From: Flavobacterium hibernum
GTDB taxonomy: Bacteria > Bacteroidota > Bacteroidia > Flavobacteriales > Flavobacteriaceae
Direction: 5' to 3'
DNA: 64,000 nt
NCBI RefSeq assembly: GCF_000832125.1
Contig: NZ_JPRK01000023.1
Coordinates: forward strand, 1-64,000
Shown here: positions 16,673-26,362 of the stretch, piece by piece
How positions within the stretch are numbered: position 1 is the stretch's first letter
Layout of the letters: every line of letters starts with the position of its first letter
Position numbers and translations under genes: made by a program
Notes under the pieces: model-generated
Databases searched by the model: none
What the model saw: the letters and a program-made list of their open reading frames with translations, nothing else
What the model was told of the DNA's origin: nothing

Positions 16673-18007
16673 ATGTTTAAAGAACTTAAAACTTACAAAC
16701 TTATATTTCTGCGCTTAATCGCAATTGTGGTGGTTATCGAAATTTCTATTTACTTCTTTAAAATAGGATTGGCGTTTACGGGAGTATTTGGACTTTTTTT
16801 TGTTTTTCTGCTCATTCGCGAAATGTATTTTTATGTTCGCAATTTTATTTTGCTTTATGATAAAACGATTGCTTCAATCTTGCAAAACGATTTTACATCA
16901 GACTTTTCAAAACAGAACTTCAACAAGAGTTACGACCATTTGTTTCATTTGTATGATAATTTAAAGAACAAGCGAAACGAACAGGTTTCTAAAGATATTA
17001 TCTACCGTTCTATCCTTAATAATATTGAAACTGGAATTATTATTTTGCAAAAGCAGGAAAATGACTGGGATATTTTTTTGATGAACGATTATTTTTCGAG
17101 CCATTTTAGTGTGCCAAAAGTTTCAAAATGGAAATATCTTAAAAATCAATTGCCCGCATTATGCGAGATTATCGAAGAAGATAATTTTCAGGAAATAAAA
17201 ACAGCAGTAGAAATTCGTATTAATGAGCAAAATATGCAAACTTTTGTTTTGCAGGCATCACGAACAGAGATTTTAGAAAAAGATTATTTTATTGTTTTAC
17301 TCGATTCCATACAAAATGTAGTCGAGAAAAAAGAGAAAGATGCTTGGGTTAATTTAATGAAAGTGATTTCGCATGAACTTTTAAATTCCATAACACCCAT
17401 TCGTTCTATTTGCCAAAATCTACAAGATTTGGTCGAGCAGGACACATTATCGGCAGAAGATTTAGAAGATGTCAAAAATAGCGTCGAAACCATGCTAAGA
17501 CGAAGCGATCATTTACAAAAATTTGTCGAAGGGTATCGAAAACTGGCGATGCTTCCTTCTCCTAAAAAGGAAAAAATAGAACTACACGACCTCATCGATC
17601 TTACGATCGAGATCATGAATCCGTTGTTTAAAGAAAACCAGATTGAGGTAGTAAATGCGATTCCATTCAAACGATACATAAATGTCGATGCACAGCAAAT
17701 AGAACAGGTTTTAATCAATCTTTTAACCAATTGCATTTATGCGGTAAAAGATGCTTCCGAAAAAAAGATTTCAATTTCGGCGGAAGCAAAAGAAAACCGA
17801 ACTTTTATAAAAATTACAGATAACGGAACTGGAATTGAAAGTGAAATCGAAAACAAAATATTTCTGCCATTTTTCACGACCAGAACTGAAGGTGCCGGAA
17901 TTGGATTGACTTTATCTAAAAATATTATCGAAGCTCATGGCGGTTATATTACTTATAAACGCGAAAACGAAAAGACAACTTTTGAGATTTGTCTTCTTGA
18001 AGATTAA
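16673..18007 (+). CDS. Sensor histidine kinase partner of the NtrC-type regulator
   Basis: 444 residues. Two hydrophobic helices at the N-terminus (about 10-55, with almost no loop between them) suggest intramembrane or cytoplasmic sensing; a PAS-like region (about 110-215) follows. The dimerisation domain has SHELLNSITPI with phosphoacceptor H234. The ATPase domain shows the N box NLLTNCIYAVKDA, then DNGTGIESEI, FLPFFTTR and GAGIGLTLSKNIIEAHGG. It starts one base after the regulator's stop, so the two form an operon. The very small periplasmic part resembles kinases that sense through a partner ABC permease, which fits the divergent FtsX genes. Confidence 0.9.
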   Translation: MFKELKTYKLIFLRLIAIVVVIEISIYFFKIGLAFTGVFGLFFVFLLIREMYFYVRNFILLYDKTIASILQNDFTSDFSKQNFNKSYDHLFHLYDNLKNKRNEQVSKDIIYRSILNNIETGIIILQKQENDWDIFLMNDYFSSHFSVPKVSKWKYLKNQLPALCEIIEEDNFQEIKTAVEIRINEQNMQTFVLQASRTEILEKDYFIVLLDSIQNVVEKKEKDAWVNLMKVISHELLNSITPIRSICQNLQDLVEQDTLSAEDLEDVKNSVETMLRRSDHLQKFVEGYRKLAMLPSPKKEKIELHDLIDLTIEIMNPLFKENQIEVVNAIPFKRYINVDAQQIEQVLINLLTNCIYAVKDASEKKISISAEAKENRTFIKITDNGTGIESEIENKIFLPFFTTRTEGAGIGLTLSKNIIEAHGGYITYKRENEKTTFEICLLED

Positions 18008-18107
18008 CTTTTTGTTTGGGGAGAAAAATCATTTGTAATTTTTATGCATGTATTGCGTGAGGTCATACTTTTAATTACTTTTATAACATTAAATTTGATC
18101 ACTCCCA

Positions 18108-19025
18108 ATGATTATAAAGAAAAAGAATACCTGGTTTAAAATGCTCTTTGAATGGAGAGGTTCTGTTTTGCCGCAACTTCTTCCTCGCCTTTTGTTACTA
18201 CTCTTATTTTCGTTTTCAGTTGTTTATTTTAAGCCTTACTTAATAGCATATAATTTACATATAAATCCTGCTATTTTTACGCTTTTTGGCATTGCGCTTG
18301 CTATATTTTTGGGTTTTAGAAACAGCGTAAGTTATGACAGGTTTTGGGAAGGTCGAAAACTTTGGGGCGCATTGCTTAATGATACAAGATCTCTGGCCAG
18401 ACAAAGCATTACACTTATTAACGATCCTGATTACGATGCTAAACGTCAAGACTTTATTAATTTGCTCACAGCATTTGTTTACAGTTTAAAGCATCAACTT
18501 AGAGAAACGAATCCGGATCAGGATTTAAATCGATTATTACCAAAACAATTAGTTGAACAACTTAAAGATGTACAATATAAACCTATAATTATATTAAGAG
18601 AATTAGGGATTTGGGTAAAAAATGCAAAGGCAGAAAACAAAATAGACAGCATAACTCAATTGGCTTTTGAGGATAACCTCAACAAACTATCTGATATTGT
18701 AGGCGGATGCGAGCGAATCGCAAGTACTCCAATACCTTATACTTACAGTGTATTGTTACATCGAACCGTTTATATTTATTGTTTCTTACTCTCTTTTGGT
18801 TTTCTTGAAACTATGGGTTGGATTACACCTTTTATAATAGTATTTATTGCCTATACTTTTGTAGCTCTGGAAGCAATTGCCGATGAATTAGAAAATCCGT
18901 TTGGTTTACAGCCCAACGATCTTGCTCTGGATGCAATGTCTCAAATGATAGAGAATACACTACTGGAATTAAATGGTCAAAAAGTAACTTCAATACCAAA
19001 AACTTCTAACTATTGCATTACTTAA
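18108..19025 (+). CDS. Bestrophin-like anion channel protein (UPF0187)
   Basis: 305 residues with the bestrophin family pattern: two N-terminal helices (about 28-70, PRLLLLLLFSFSVVYF then FTLFGIALAIFLGFRN), directly followed by the conserved SYDRFWEGRKLWGALLNDTRSLARQ, and C-terminal helices at about 218-258 followed by ELENPFGLQPNDLALD, the family's acidic loop. Bacterial homologues form pentameric ion channels. A TAAATTTG -7-type box at 18090-18097 is just upstream of the ATG, implying a very short leader. The neighbours do not suggest a specific role. Confidence 0.85.
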   Translation: MIIKKKNTWFKMLFEWRGSVLPQLLPRLLLLLLFSFSVVYFKPYLIAYNLHINPAIFTLFGIALAIFLGFRNSVSYDRFWEGRKLWGALLNDTRSLARQSITLINDPDYDAKRQDFINLLTAFVYSLKHQLRETNPDQDLNRLLPKQLVEQLKDVQYKPIIILRELGIWVKNAKAENKIDSITQLAFEDNLNKLSDIVGGCERIASTPIPYTYSVLLHRTVYIYCFLLSFGFLETMGWITPFIIVFIAYTFVALEAIADELENPFGLQPNDLALDAMSQMIENTLLELNGQKVTSIPKTSNYCIT

Positions 19026-19056
19026 TTTATGATAAACACTTCAATTATATTCGGCT

Positions 19057-19743
19057 ATGAATAAAGTATTACTGGTTGAAGACGATCCAAGGGTCGCTTC
19101 TTTCATTACAAGAGGTCTTGAGGAAAATCTTTATGAAGTCAAAACTATTACAAAAGGTTTTGATGCAATTAAAGAGGTTATGGAAAATGAATATAGCATT
19201 ATTATTCTCGATATTATGCTTCCGGATATTACCGGATTTGAAGTTTGCGAAGTTTTAAGAAGTAGAAAAATAATTGTTCCCATACTTATTCTGAGTGCGC
19301 TCGATACGCCACACGAAAAAGTAAAAGGATTACAATCCGGTGCCGACGATTATTTGGCTAAACCTTTTTTGTTTGAAGAATTACTTGCCCGAATAAATGC
19401 TCAGCTTCGCCGTACGGAATTTAGCAACGGAATTTTGGATTTTCAATCTTATGCTGGTGTCGAAATTAATATGAAAGAACAAAGTGCTTCGCGAGATGGC
19501 AAAGAGCTTAATCTTTCGTCCAGAGAACTAAAGCTTTTGATCTTTTTTATGAAAAATCGCGAAAAAGCTTTATCCAGAATATCTATTGCACAAGCAGTTT
19601 GGAATATCGATTTTGAAACTACATCGAACACGGTTGACGTTTATATTAATTATTTGCGAAATAAAATCGACAAGAACTTCCCTACTCCGCTTATTCATAC
19701 GATAAAAGGAACGGGATATATGCTCAAAAACAAAGAGTCATGA
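19057..19743 (+). CDS. OmpR-family response regulator
   Basis: 228 residues. The receiver domain has D9/D10, phosphoacceptor D52 in IIILDIMLPD, a switch Ser in LILSALD and Lys in LAKPF. The C-terminal winged helix contains ELNLSSRELKLLIFFMKN and the recognition-helix region ETTSNTVDVYINYLRNKID. It overlaps its kinase by four bases (ATGA). The next gene beyond the kinase is the Oar-like receptor, a possible but unproven target. Confidence 0.92.
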   Translation: MNKVLLVEDDPRVASFITRGLEENLYEVKTITKGFDAIKEVMENEYSIIILDIMLPDITGFEVCEVLRSRKIIVPILILSALDTPHEKVKGLQSGADDYLAKPFLFEELLARINAQLRRTEFSNGILDFQSYAGVEINMKEQSASRDGKELNLSSRELKLLIFFMKNREKALSRISIAQAVWNIDFETTSNTVDVYINYLRNKIDKNFPTPLIHTIKGTGYMLKNKES

Positions 19744-21107
19744 ATCTAAAAAATAAGTTGTCTGTAAATTCTACATTGCTTTTTGCTTTTACAGTGGGAC
19801 TTCTTATGACTGGTGCTTTTCTTCTTTTTAGAAGTCATATGAAAGATCTTTATTTTGATAATCTCGAAGATCACGCTGTAACGGCTTCGCTTTTTCATTT
19901 TGAAAGAGATGAGATCAAAGACATTAACAGCGAACGATATCGTCAAATTGAAATTCAGTATAATAAAATCAATAATGAATCAATACGCGTTTACGATGCC
20001 AAAACTAAGAAGCTTTTTGTGCGCGATAATATTGATATTAATTTAGATGAACAGCATCTAAATGCGATAGTGAAAAATAAGATTCTTAATTTCACTATAG
20101 ACGGCAGACAGTTTGTTGGGCTTTTTTATAAAGATAACCAGGGAGATTTTATCATTGTGGTTTCTGGAATTGATCATGCTGGTAATAAACAGCTTGACGC
20201 TCTTGGTTTAATGTTTATTTTATTTTATTTGGTTGGAATCCCTTTAAATTTTTTCTTAGGAACATTTTTATCCAAACAAACTTTTCGTCCTTTTGAAGAA
20301 GTTATTGCAAAAGTAAATACGATAACGACCGAAAATCTTCATTCAAGATTAGAAGTGCCGCAAACAAGCGGAAAAGATGAAATTAAAGAACTCATTACAA
20401 CCTTTAATTATCTTTTAGAAAGGCTTGAAAGCGGAATCATGATTCAGAATAACTTTCTAAAAAATGCCTCGCACGAACTAAAAACTCCGCTTACTATTAT
20501 TATTGGCGATATTGACGTGTCACTACAACAACCTCGAACTAACGAACAATATGAAGAAATTTTAAGTTCACTAAAAAAAGATACTTTACATTTAAAATCT
20601 ACTTTAGAAGGACTTTTAGTTTTATCGGGACTGGAACTTTCAGAACCTCAACAAATGGAAACTGTTAGAATAGACGAAATATTATGGAATGTTCTGGAAA
20701 AGAAAGCTATTGAATATCCGAATAATAAAGTTTCGGTCAATTTTGATGCTATTGCTAATCGCGAAGATTTACTTTCTGTACATGCAAACAAACACATGCT
20801 TTTTATTGCACTCTACAATATATTAGATAATGCTATTAAATTTTCATCTCCTGCACCAGTAGAAATTTTTGCTTTATCTAAGAATGAAAAATTGCTGATA
20901 AAAATTGTAGATCATGGCCCCGGAATTTCTGACGACGATAAAAATTCAATTTTTGATCTCTTTTATAGAAGCGATCGTACACGACATATTCAAGGACAAG
21001 GCTTAGGACTTTTTATAACAATGCAAATACTCAAACTTCATAATATCACTTTAATTGTAGATTCTGAACTTGAAAAGGGAACTTCCTTTTCTTTGGTGTT
21101 TCCTTAA
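19740..21107 (+). CDS. Sensor histidine kinase partner of the OmpR-type regulator
   Basis: 455 residues: an N-terminal helix (about 10-30), a periplasmic domain (about 31-155), a second helix (about 156-180), HAMP-like ENLHSRLEVPQTSGKDEIKE, then NASHELKTPLTI with phosphoacceptor H245, the N box LYNILDNAIKFS, DHGPGIS and GQGLGLFITMQI. This is the classic architecture of an envelope sensor working with the overlapping upstream regulator gene. The signal is unknown. Confidence 0.9.
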   Translation: MNLKNKLSVNSTLLFAFTVGLLMTGAFLLFRSHMKDLYFDNLEDHAVTASLFHFERDEIKDINSERYRQIEIQYNKINNESIRVYDAKTKKLFVRDNIDINLDEQHLNAIVKNKILNFTIDGRQFVGLFYKDNQGDFIIVVSGIDHAGNKQLDALGLMFILFYLVGIPLNFFLGTFLSKQTFRPFEEVIAKVNTITTENLHSRLEVPQTSGKDEIKELITTFNYLLERLESGIMIQNNFLKNASHELKTPLTIIIGDIDVSLQQPRTNEQYEEILSSLKKDTLHLKSTLEGLLVLSGLELSEPQQMETVRIDEILWNVLEKKAIEYPNNKVSVNFDAIANREDLLSVHANKHMLFIALYNILDNAIKFSSPAPVEIFALSKNEKLLIKIVDHGPGISDDDKNSIFDLFYRSDRTRHIQGQGLGLFITMQILKLHNITLIVDSELEKGTSFSLVFP

Positions 21108-21161
21108 TATATATTTGGATTTTTTTTATGTCACGCAGATTTAGTCAAAGCTTAAGAAACG

Positions 21162-21205
21162 AAACCCGACAGTCCCGAAGCCTCGGGATAAAACCTGTCG
21201 GGTTT
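21162..21205. repeat. Nested hairpin, CCCGACAG type
   Basis: AAACCCGACAG (21162-21172) pairs with CTGTCGGGTTT (21195-21205). Inside, TCCCGAAG pairs with CCTCGGGA with one mismatch. The result is one long GC-rich stem-loop about 55 bases after the kinase stop. It could act as a terminator, but its resemblance to the hairpin at 63518-63550 suggests a dispersed repeat. Confidence 0.6.
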
Positions 21206-21236
21206 ACTATGCGCAAATAATCTTTACGCAACAATA

Positions 21237-21339
21237 TGTCATCCTGAGCGAAGTCGAAGGACACAAAGAAGCTCGACAAAGATTGGAGATTTCCTGTACG
21301 GAGTTACTTCTGTATCCTTCGACTTCGCTCAGGATGACA
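21237..21339. repeat. CTTCGACTTCGCTCA-family inverted repeat
   Basis: Two perfect 25-base arms (21237-21261 and 21315-21339; outer end TGTCATCCTGAGCGAAGTCG) flank 53 bases that include CTCGACAAAGATTGG, which recurs in inverted form in the repeats near 59 and 63 kb. The same arm motif is found at 36290-36378 and several times at 41410-41650. It has no ORF and behaves like a dispersed REP or MITE-type element. Confidence 0.75.
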
Positions 21340-21382
21340 AAAATGTGCTGATTTATTAATAACACAATGTTATTTGAATTGC

Positions 21383-21494
21383 CTCCAGCTTAAGCTGGAG
21401 AACAAAAATTGAATACAAAAAGGCTTTAGCCGAATAAGTAACACTTTGGCTAAAGCCTTTTTACTTTACTTTATTCTTCATTCAACTAAAGTTG
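21383..21494. terminator. Cluster of three hairpins with a strong bidirectional terminator
   Basis: CTCCAGCTTAAGCTGGAG (21383-21400) is a perfect palindrome. Next, AAAAAGGCTTTAGCC (21417-21431) pairs exactly with 21448-21462, with T runs on both strands, which is a good terminator. A smaller TTCAACTAAAGTTGAA follows at 21479-21494. Together they separate the two-component genes from the receptor gene. Confidence 0.6.
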
Positions 21495-21693
21495 AACGCT
21501 ATTCAATCCTATGTGAACTTTAAATCTATTGGAGACTTTAAACACAACATAATTACATTTTTTAAGTTGTTATATAAATCTCCAAGATTATCGTTTTTCC
21601 CTTTCGATAACATTTACATAACACTCTAATCTTTCTCTAATCTACTTTAAATTCAGCTTTAATTCTTTTATTTCTAACAACTTATGCAAAACA

Positions 21694-21721
21694 TTGATTT
21701 TAAAGAGCTAAACTATCTTTG
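21694..21721 (+). promoter_or_regulatory. Bacteroidetes-type promoter for the Oar-like receptor
   Basis: TTG (21694-21696), a 17-base spacer and TATCTTTG (21714-21721) match TTG-N17-19-TAnnTTTG. The box is 123 bases from the receptor's ATG, so a leader of about 115 bases is expected. The rest of the spacer 21495-21693 shows no gene. Confidence 0.65.
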
Positions 21722-21844
21722 CATAAAATACACATTCGTAATTCTAAGTTAACAATGTAAATTTTTATGATTTTAAGTTAACAAAAGCGTTAAATATGAT
21801 CGAAACAAACTGAGTTTCTTTGTCAAATAAAAACTAATAACAAC

Positions 21845-24800
21845 ATGACAAAACTAAAACTCTTTTTTACGGCATTAATGCTTCTTGTTATGGGGAACAT
21901 TTTTGCTCAAATTACAACCTCATCATTATCTGCCAAAGTTAACGATGGTACAAGCCCACTTATTGACGCTGAGGTTACTTTAACACATTTGCCTACAAAC
22001 TCACTTTATAAAGCTAAAACTGATAAACAAGGTAGATTTAGTTTCGAAAATTTAAATGCCGGTGGTCCTTACGAATTAGAAATTAAAAGTGCAGCCACTA
22101 AAGATTATTCTAATGCCCAAATACATTTAGCGCTTGGTGATAATGATTTACCAACAATTGCAGTAAGCAAAGCTGATAATAATGTTTTGGAAGAAGTTGT
22201 AATTACGAGTTCTAAACCCTCTTCTAAAAATAATGGAACTGGTATTAACGAAAAACAAATTAATGGCTTACCGGTAATTAACAGAGGAATACAAGATGTT
22301 ACTAAGTTAGTTCCACAAAGTTCTAATAACTCATTTGCAGGTACGAACTTTAGATATAACAACGTAACGATTGACGGTTCTATCAATAATGATGCAATTG
22401 GTTTTAGTCCATCATTAGGAGGTCAATCAGGAACTTCTGGAATGCCAGGAAGCAGTACGCGCTCGAACTCTATCAGTTTAGATGCTATACAGGATATTCA
22501 GGTTTATATTGCTCCTTATGATATTAAACTAGGAAACTTTTTAGGAGGAAGTGTAAATGCTGTTACTCGTAGCGGTACAAACACAGTAAGCGGATCTATT
22601 TACAGCTACGGAAGAAATGCTGCTATAACTGGACGAAATAATGCAGGTGACGGATCTAAAATGCCAAACTCTTTTGGTGATTATCAAATTGGTTTTAGAT
22701 TAGGTTTACCTATTGTAAAAGACAAATTGTTTTTCTTTACTAATATGGAATATGCTGAGAGAACTGACCCTTTGTTTTACAATGCAGGATCAACAGACTC
22801 TAGCGGAAAACTAACTTCATTGGTTGATAACGCTACTGCTCAACAAATTTCGAATTTTGTTAAAACAAACTACGGATTTGATCCTGGAACTTATGGTTCA
22901 TACAATAACTTTGCTAAGAGTCAAAAATTCTTCAACAAATTAGATTGGAAAATTAACGACAAAAACTCTCTTTCGTTAAGAAACAATACAGTAGTTTCTC
23001 AAGCTACAAATTTAGAGCGTGATGCAGCAAACTTTAGGTTCTCTAGTATGGATTTTACACAAAAAAATCAATCTATTAGTACCGTTTTAGAACTTAAAAG
23101 TCATTTTAACAGTCAATGGTCAAACTCATTTATTGCAAGTTATTCAGCCATTAAAGATTATCGTGATCCAAAATCAAGTAATACAATGTTTCCTCAAACA
23201 GAAATTGGTTACAATGGCGGAACAATTTTCTTAGGAAACGACCGTGAAGCAACTGTTTTTAACATGAAACAAAACACTGCCGAAATCACTGATAACCTTA
23301 CTTACAAAACAGGAAACCATACTTTATTATTTGGTACACACAACGAATTCTACGATATTAATTACGGTTTTGTAAATGCTCTTAACGGAAGGGTTTCATA
23401 CAAATCATTAGCAGACTTTTTTGGTAAATTACCTACTCGTGTTCGTGGAACTTATCCGTTTGATGGTTCAACAAGAGATGAGATTTTTAATAATCCATAT
23501 GCTAAATTCAAAATTAACTTATACAGCGTTTACGTACAAGATGAAATTAGAATTGGTAATAAATTAAAAATTACTCCTGGTGTGAGAGTTGATTATACTG
23601 ACTTGCCAAACAAACCAAAATTGAGCGCGCAAGTACAAAACTCTCCAAATGATCCAAACTATGGAACTACGTATACATACACTCCATTAAATCAAATCAA
23701 AAACAACTTTTTTAGTACAGCATTAGTTTCACCTAGAATTGGATTTACTTACAATGTAGACGAAGACAAAACCTTAGTTTTAAGAGGTGGATCTGGAGTA
23801 TTTACAGGTAGAATTCCGTTTGCATGGTTAGGATATGCTTATTACAATGATGGTGTTGGTTACGGAAGTTATGACAAAAACAATTTAACTCCTGCACAAG
23901 TTGCTGCGGCCGGAGATCCATTAGCAGCAAATGGTTTAAACGGATATCACGATGCTACTCCAAAAGTTCAGGCAGATTTAGTTGACAATAAATTTAAAAT
24001 GCCGGCTGTTTTAAGAAACTCTCTTGCTATAGATAAAATCTTCAACGGATATAAATTTACAACTGAAGCTATTTATACAAAAGTAATTCGTGATCTAGAA
24101 TTTCAACAAGTAAACAAGACAGATAACCCAACTTATTTCTCTTACGATACTAATCACCAAATGCCAATTTATGCAGCCAATATCAATTCTGCATTTTCAA
24201 ATGCTTATTTATTATCAAACACTAATAAAGGATACAGATATAGCATAACAGAGATGATTACAAAAACATACGATTTTGGTCTTAACTTTATGGTAGCGTA
24301 TACTTACGGAGATTCTAAAGATATTACAAACGGAATTCGTAACTCTATGGAAAGTAACTTCCAAATGAACCAATCATTAACACCAAATGATCCTCAATTG
24401 GCAACTTCTAACTTTAACATCAAACACAGAATTGTTTCGAATGTTGGATACGCTGTAAAAGTAGCAGATAATAATACTTTCTCTGCAAACGTATATTTTA
24501 ATGCTCAATCTGGAAATCCATTTTCTTGGGGATTTGTAAACTCTACAATTGCAGGAACAGGACAAGCAGCAGGATTAGCATATATTTTTAAAGATGCAAC
24601 AGAAGCTGCTAAATACATTGGAGTAAGTTCAGCAGGAGTTCCATCGGCTACAGCCGCACAACAAGTAGCAAATTACGAAGCTTTCATTAACGGAAATGAT
24701 TACTTGAAAAGCAGAAGAGGAAACTTTACAGAAAGAAATGGTGCCACTACACCATGGAACATTCAGGCAGATTTGAAAGTAATGGATGAAATTAGAATCG

Positions 24801-25060
24801 ATGAAGCAGGTACATTACAAATTTCATTTAGCATCGCAAATATTGGAAACTTAATCAATAAAGATTGGGGAAGAAGTTACTTCGTTCCAAATACATACAA
24901 TTCAACGGCTAATCTTGGGTTAACAAAATCTGGAAACATAGGCGGAGTTGCTACTGGTGATCCAACTTACACTTTCCAAAAACCTACGTCGACTCCTTAT
25001 ACTATAGATCAATTAGCTTCAAGATTCCAAGGACAGCTTGGACTTAGATATTCGTTCTAA
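21845..25060 (+). CDS. Oar-like TonB-dependent outer-membrane receptor
   Basis: 1071 residues: a signal peptide (about 1-21, ending NIFAQ), a carboxypeptidase-regulatory beta domain (about 25-100, with ARVNDG-like and TDKQGRFSFENL phrases), a plug domain with LEEVVITSS, NYNVTIDGS-like and NSISLDAIQDIQVYIAPYDI segments, and a long beta-barrel ending in LGLRYSF with C-terminal Phe. The plug phrase GGSVNAVTRSGTN is typical of Oar-type proteins. No SusD gene follows, which agrees with an Oar-like receptor rather than a SusC. Likely role: TonB-powered import, or a surface-assembly function; substrate unknown. It has its own promoter and terminator and follows an OmpR-type two-component pair. Confidence 0.88.
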   Translation: MTKLKLFFTALMLLVMGNIFAQITTSSLSAKVNDGTSPLIDAEVTLTHLPTNSLYKAKTDKQGRFSFENLNAGGPYELEIKSAATKDYSNAQIHLALGDNDLPTIAVSKADNNVLEEVVITSSKPSSKNNGTGINEKQINGLPVINRGIQDVTKLVPQSSNNSFAGTNFRYNNVTIDGSINNDAIGFSPSLGGQSGTSGMPGSSTRSNSISLDAIQDIQVYIAPYDIKLGNFLGGSVNAVTRSGTNTVSGSIYSYGRNAAITGRNNAGDGSKMPNSFGDYQIGFRLGLPIVKDKLFFFTNMEYAERTDPLFYNAGSTDSSGKLTSLVDNATAQQISNFVKTNYGFDPGTYGSYNNFAKSQKFFNKLDWKINDKNSLSLRNNTVVSQATNLERDAANFRFSSMDFTQKNQSISTVLELKSHFNSQWSNSFIASYSAIKDYRDPKSSNTMFPQTEIGYNGGTIFLGNDREATVFNMKQNTAEITDNLTYKTGNHTLLFGTHNEFYDINYGFVNALNGRVSYKSLADFFGKLPTRVRGTYPFDGSTRDEIFNNPYAKFKINLYSVYVQDEIRIGNKLKITPGVRVDYTDLPNKPKLSAQVQNSPNDPNYGTTYTYTPLNQIKNNFFSTALVSPRIGFTYNVDEDKTLVLRGGSGVFTGRIPFAWLGYAYYNDGVGYGSYDKNNLTPAQVAAAGDPLAANGLNGYHDATPKVQADLVDNKFKMPAVLRNSLAIDKIFNGYKFTTEAIYTKVIRDLEFQQVNKTDNPTYFSYDTNHQMPIYAANINSAFSNAYLLSNTNKGYRYSITEMITKTYDFGLNFMVAYTYGDSKDITNGIRNSMESNFQMNQSLTPNDPQLATSNFNIKHRIVSNVGYAVKVADNNTFSANVYFNAQSGNPFSWGFVNSTIAGTGQAAGLAYIFKDATEAAKYIGVSSAGVPSATAAQQVANYEAFINGNDYLKSRRGNFTERNGATTPWNIQADLKVMDEIRIDEAGTLQISFSIANIGNLINKDWGRSYFVPNTYNSTANLGLTKSGNIGGVATGDPTYTFQKPTSTPYTIDQLASRFQGQLGLRYSF

Positions 25061-25084
25061 AGATTGTGTTTTATTTTTTTTACT

Positions 25085-25128
25085 ATCTCCCAGTTTCACA
25101 CCTTATGAAACTGGGAGATTTTTTTTAG
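25085..25128 (+). terminator. Terminator of the Oar-like receptor gene
   Basis: ATCTCCCAGTTTCA (25085-25098) pairs perfectly with TGAAACTGGGAGAT (25106-25119) around a 7-base loop and runs into a long T tract, 24 bases past the stop. A textbook Rho-independent terminator. Confidence 0.9.
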
Positions 25129-25234
25129 TTATTCTCAAAATCTAATACTATTGAGCTCTCATTTTATTTTATTGAGATAAACTTAGTTTCCTCCCCTTAA
25201 ACATTATGTGAGATTTAATGACTAAATTAGTTAC

Positions 25235-26362
25235 ATGGAAACAAATCCCGATGTACTAATTATTGGCGGAGGACTTGCTGGCTTAACATCAGCTATACAT
25301 CTTTCTCAAAAAGGGTTAAAAGTAATCCTGATTGAGAAATCCGATTATCCCCGACACAAGGTTTGCGGAGAATACATCTCTAATGAAATTTTGCCTTATT
25401 TGTTATGGCTTGGTGCAGATGTTTCAAAACTCAATCCTACAAACATAACCCAATTCGAGTTTACTACAAATACAGGAAAAGTCGCTACGGCAAAACTTCC
25501 TCTTGGCGGATTTGGCATTAGCCGTTATGCACTAGATCATTTTTTATATCAAAAAGCACTAGAAAACAATTGTACAATTATTAAAGAAACCGTTACCAAT
25601 GTTTCTTTTGATAATGATGTTTTTACTGTTATAACTCCAAATAAAATTTTAACGACTAAAATAGTATTGGGTGCTTTTGGTAAACGTTCCAACATCGATC
25701 AGGTATTAGATCGAGATTTTATCCATAAAAAATCACCTTGGTTGGCCGTAAAAGCACATTATTCTGGTAATTTAGATAATGATCTTGTCGCACTCCATAA
25801 CTTTAATGGTGGTTATTGCGGTGTTTCTAAAGTCGAGAATAATAGTATAAACATTTGTTATTTGGCCGATTATGCTACCTTCAAACGTTATAAAAATATA
25901 GAAGATTATCAGCAAAACGTACTTTATAAAAACAAACATCTTAAAACTGTTTTTAAAAATAGTACACTTCTATTTGATAAACCCATCACCATAAGTCAAA
26001 TTTCTTTTGACAAAAAGCAACCTGTCGAAAACCATATTTTAATGATTGGCGATACCGCAGGACTTATTCATCCGCTTTGTGGCAACGGAATGGCAATGGC
26101 AATTCATAGTGCCAAAATAGCTTCAGAATTAGTTTTAGATTATTATTCGAATAAAAAAATGTCCCGTGAATCATTAGAAAAAAAATATACCAAAGAATGG
26201 AATATTCATTTTGGAAAAAGAATTTACATGGGCAGGATTCTGGCGCAAATCTTAACCAACAAAACCGTTACTAATACGCTTGTTTCAATAGTAGCATCAT
26301 TTCCAGGAATAATGCGCAGCATAATTAAGCAAACACATGGCAAAACTATAGCAATCAATTAA
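25235..26362 (+). CDS. FAD-dependent oxidoreductase of the type III PKS cluster
   Basis: 375 residues of the geranylgeranyl-reductase/aromatic-hydroxylase flavoprotein group. The N-terminal FAD-binding site is DVLIIGGGLAGLTSAIHLS, followed by EKSDYPRHKVCGEYIS (the RxKxCG phrase of this group), and the second FAD motif is MIGDTAGLIHPLCGNGMAMA near residue 275. It would hydroxylate or reduce the cluster's lipid or aromatic product, perhaps to a quinone as flavin hydroxylases do next to phenolic-lipid synthases. It directly abuts the methyltransferase gene (stop and ATG adjacent), so it heads an operon. Confidence 0.82.
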   Translation: METNPDVLIIGGGLAGLTSAIHLSQKGLKVILIEKSDYPRHKVCGEYISNEILPYLLWLGADVSKLNPTNITQFEFTTNTGKVATAKLPLGGFGISRYALDHFLYQKALENNCTIIKETVTNVSFDNDVFTVITPNKILTTKIVLGAFGKRSNIDQVLDRDFIHKKSPWLAVKAHYSGNLDNDLVALHNFNGGYCGVSKVENNSINICYLADYATFKRYKNIEDYQQNVLYKNKHLKTVFKNSTLLFDKPITISQISFDKKQPVENHILMIGDTAGLIHPLCGNGMAMAIHSAKIASELVLDYYSNKKMSRESLEKKYTKEWNIHFGKRIYMGRILAQILTNKTVTNTLVSIVASFPGIMRSIIKQTHGKTIAIN

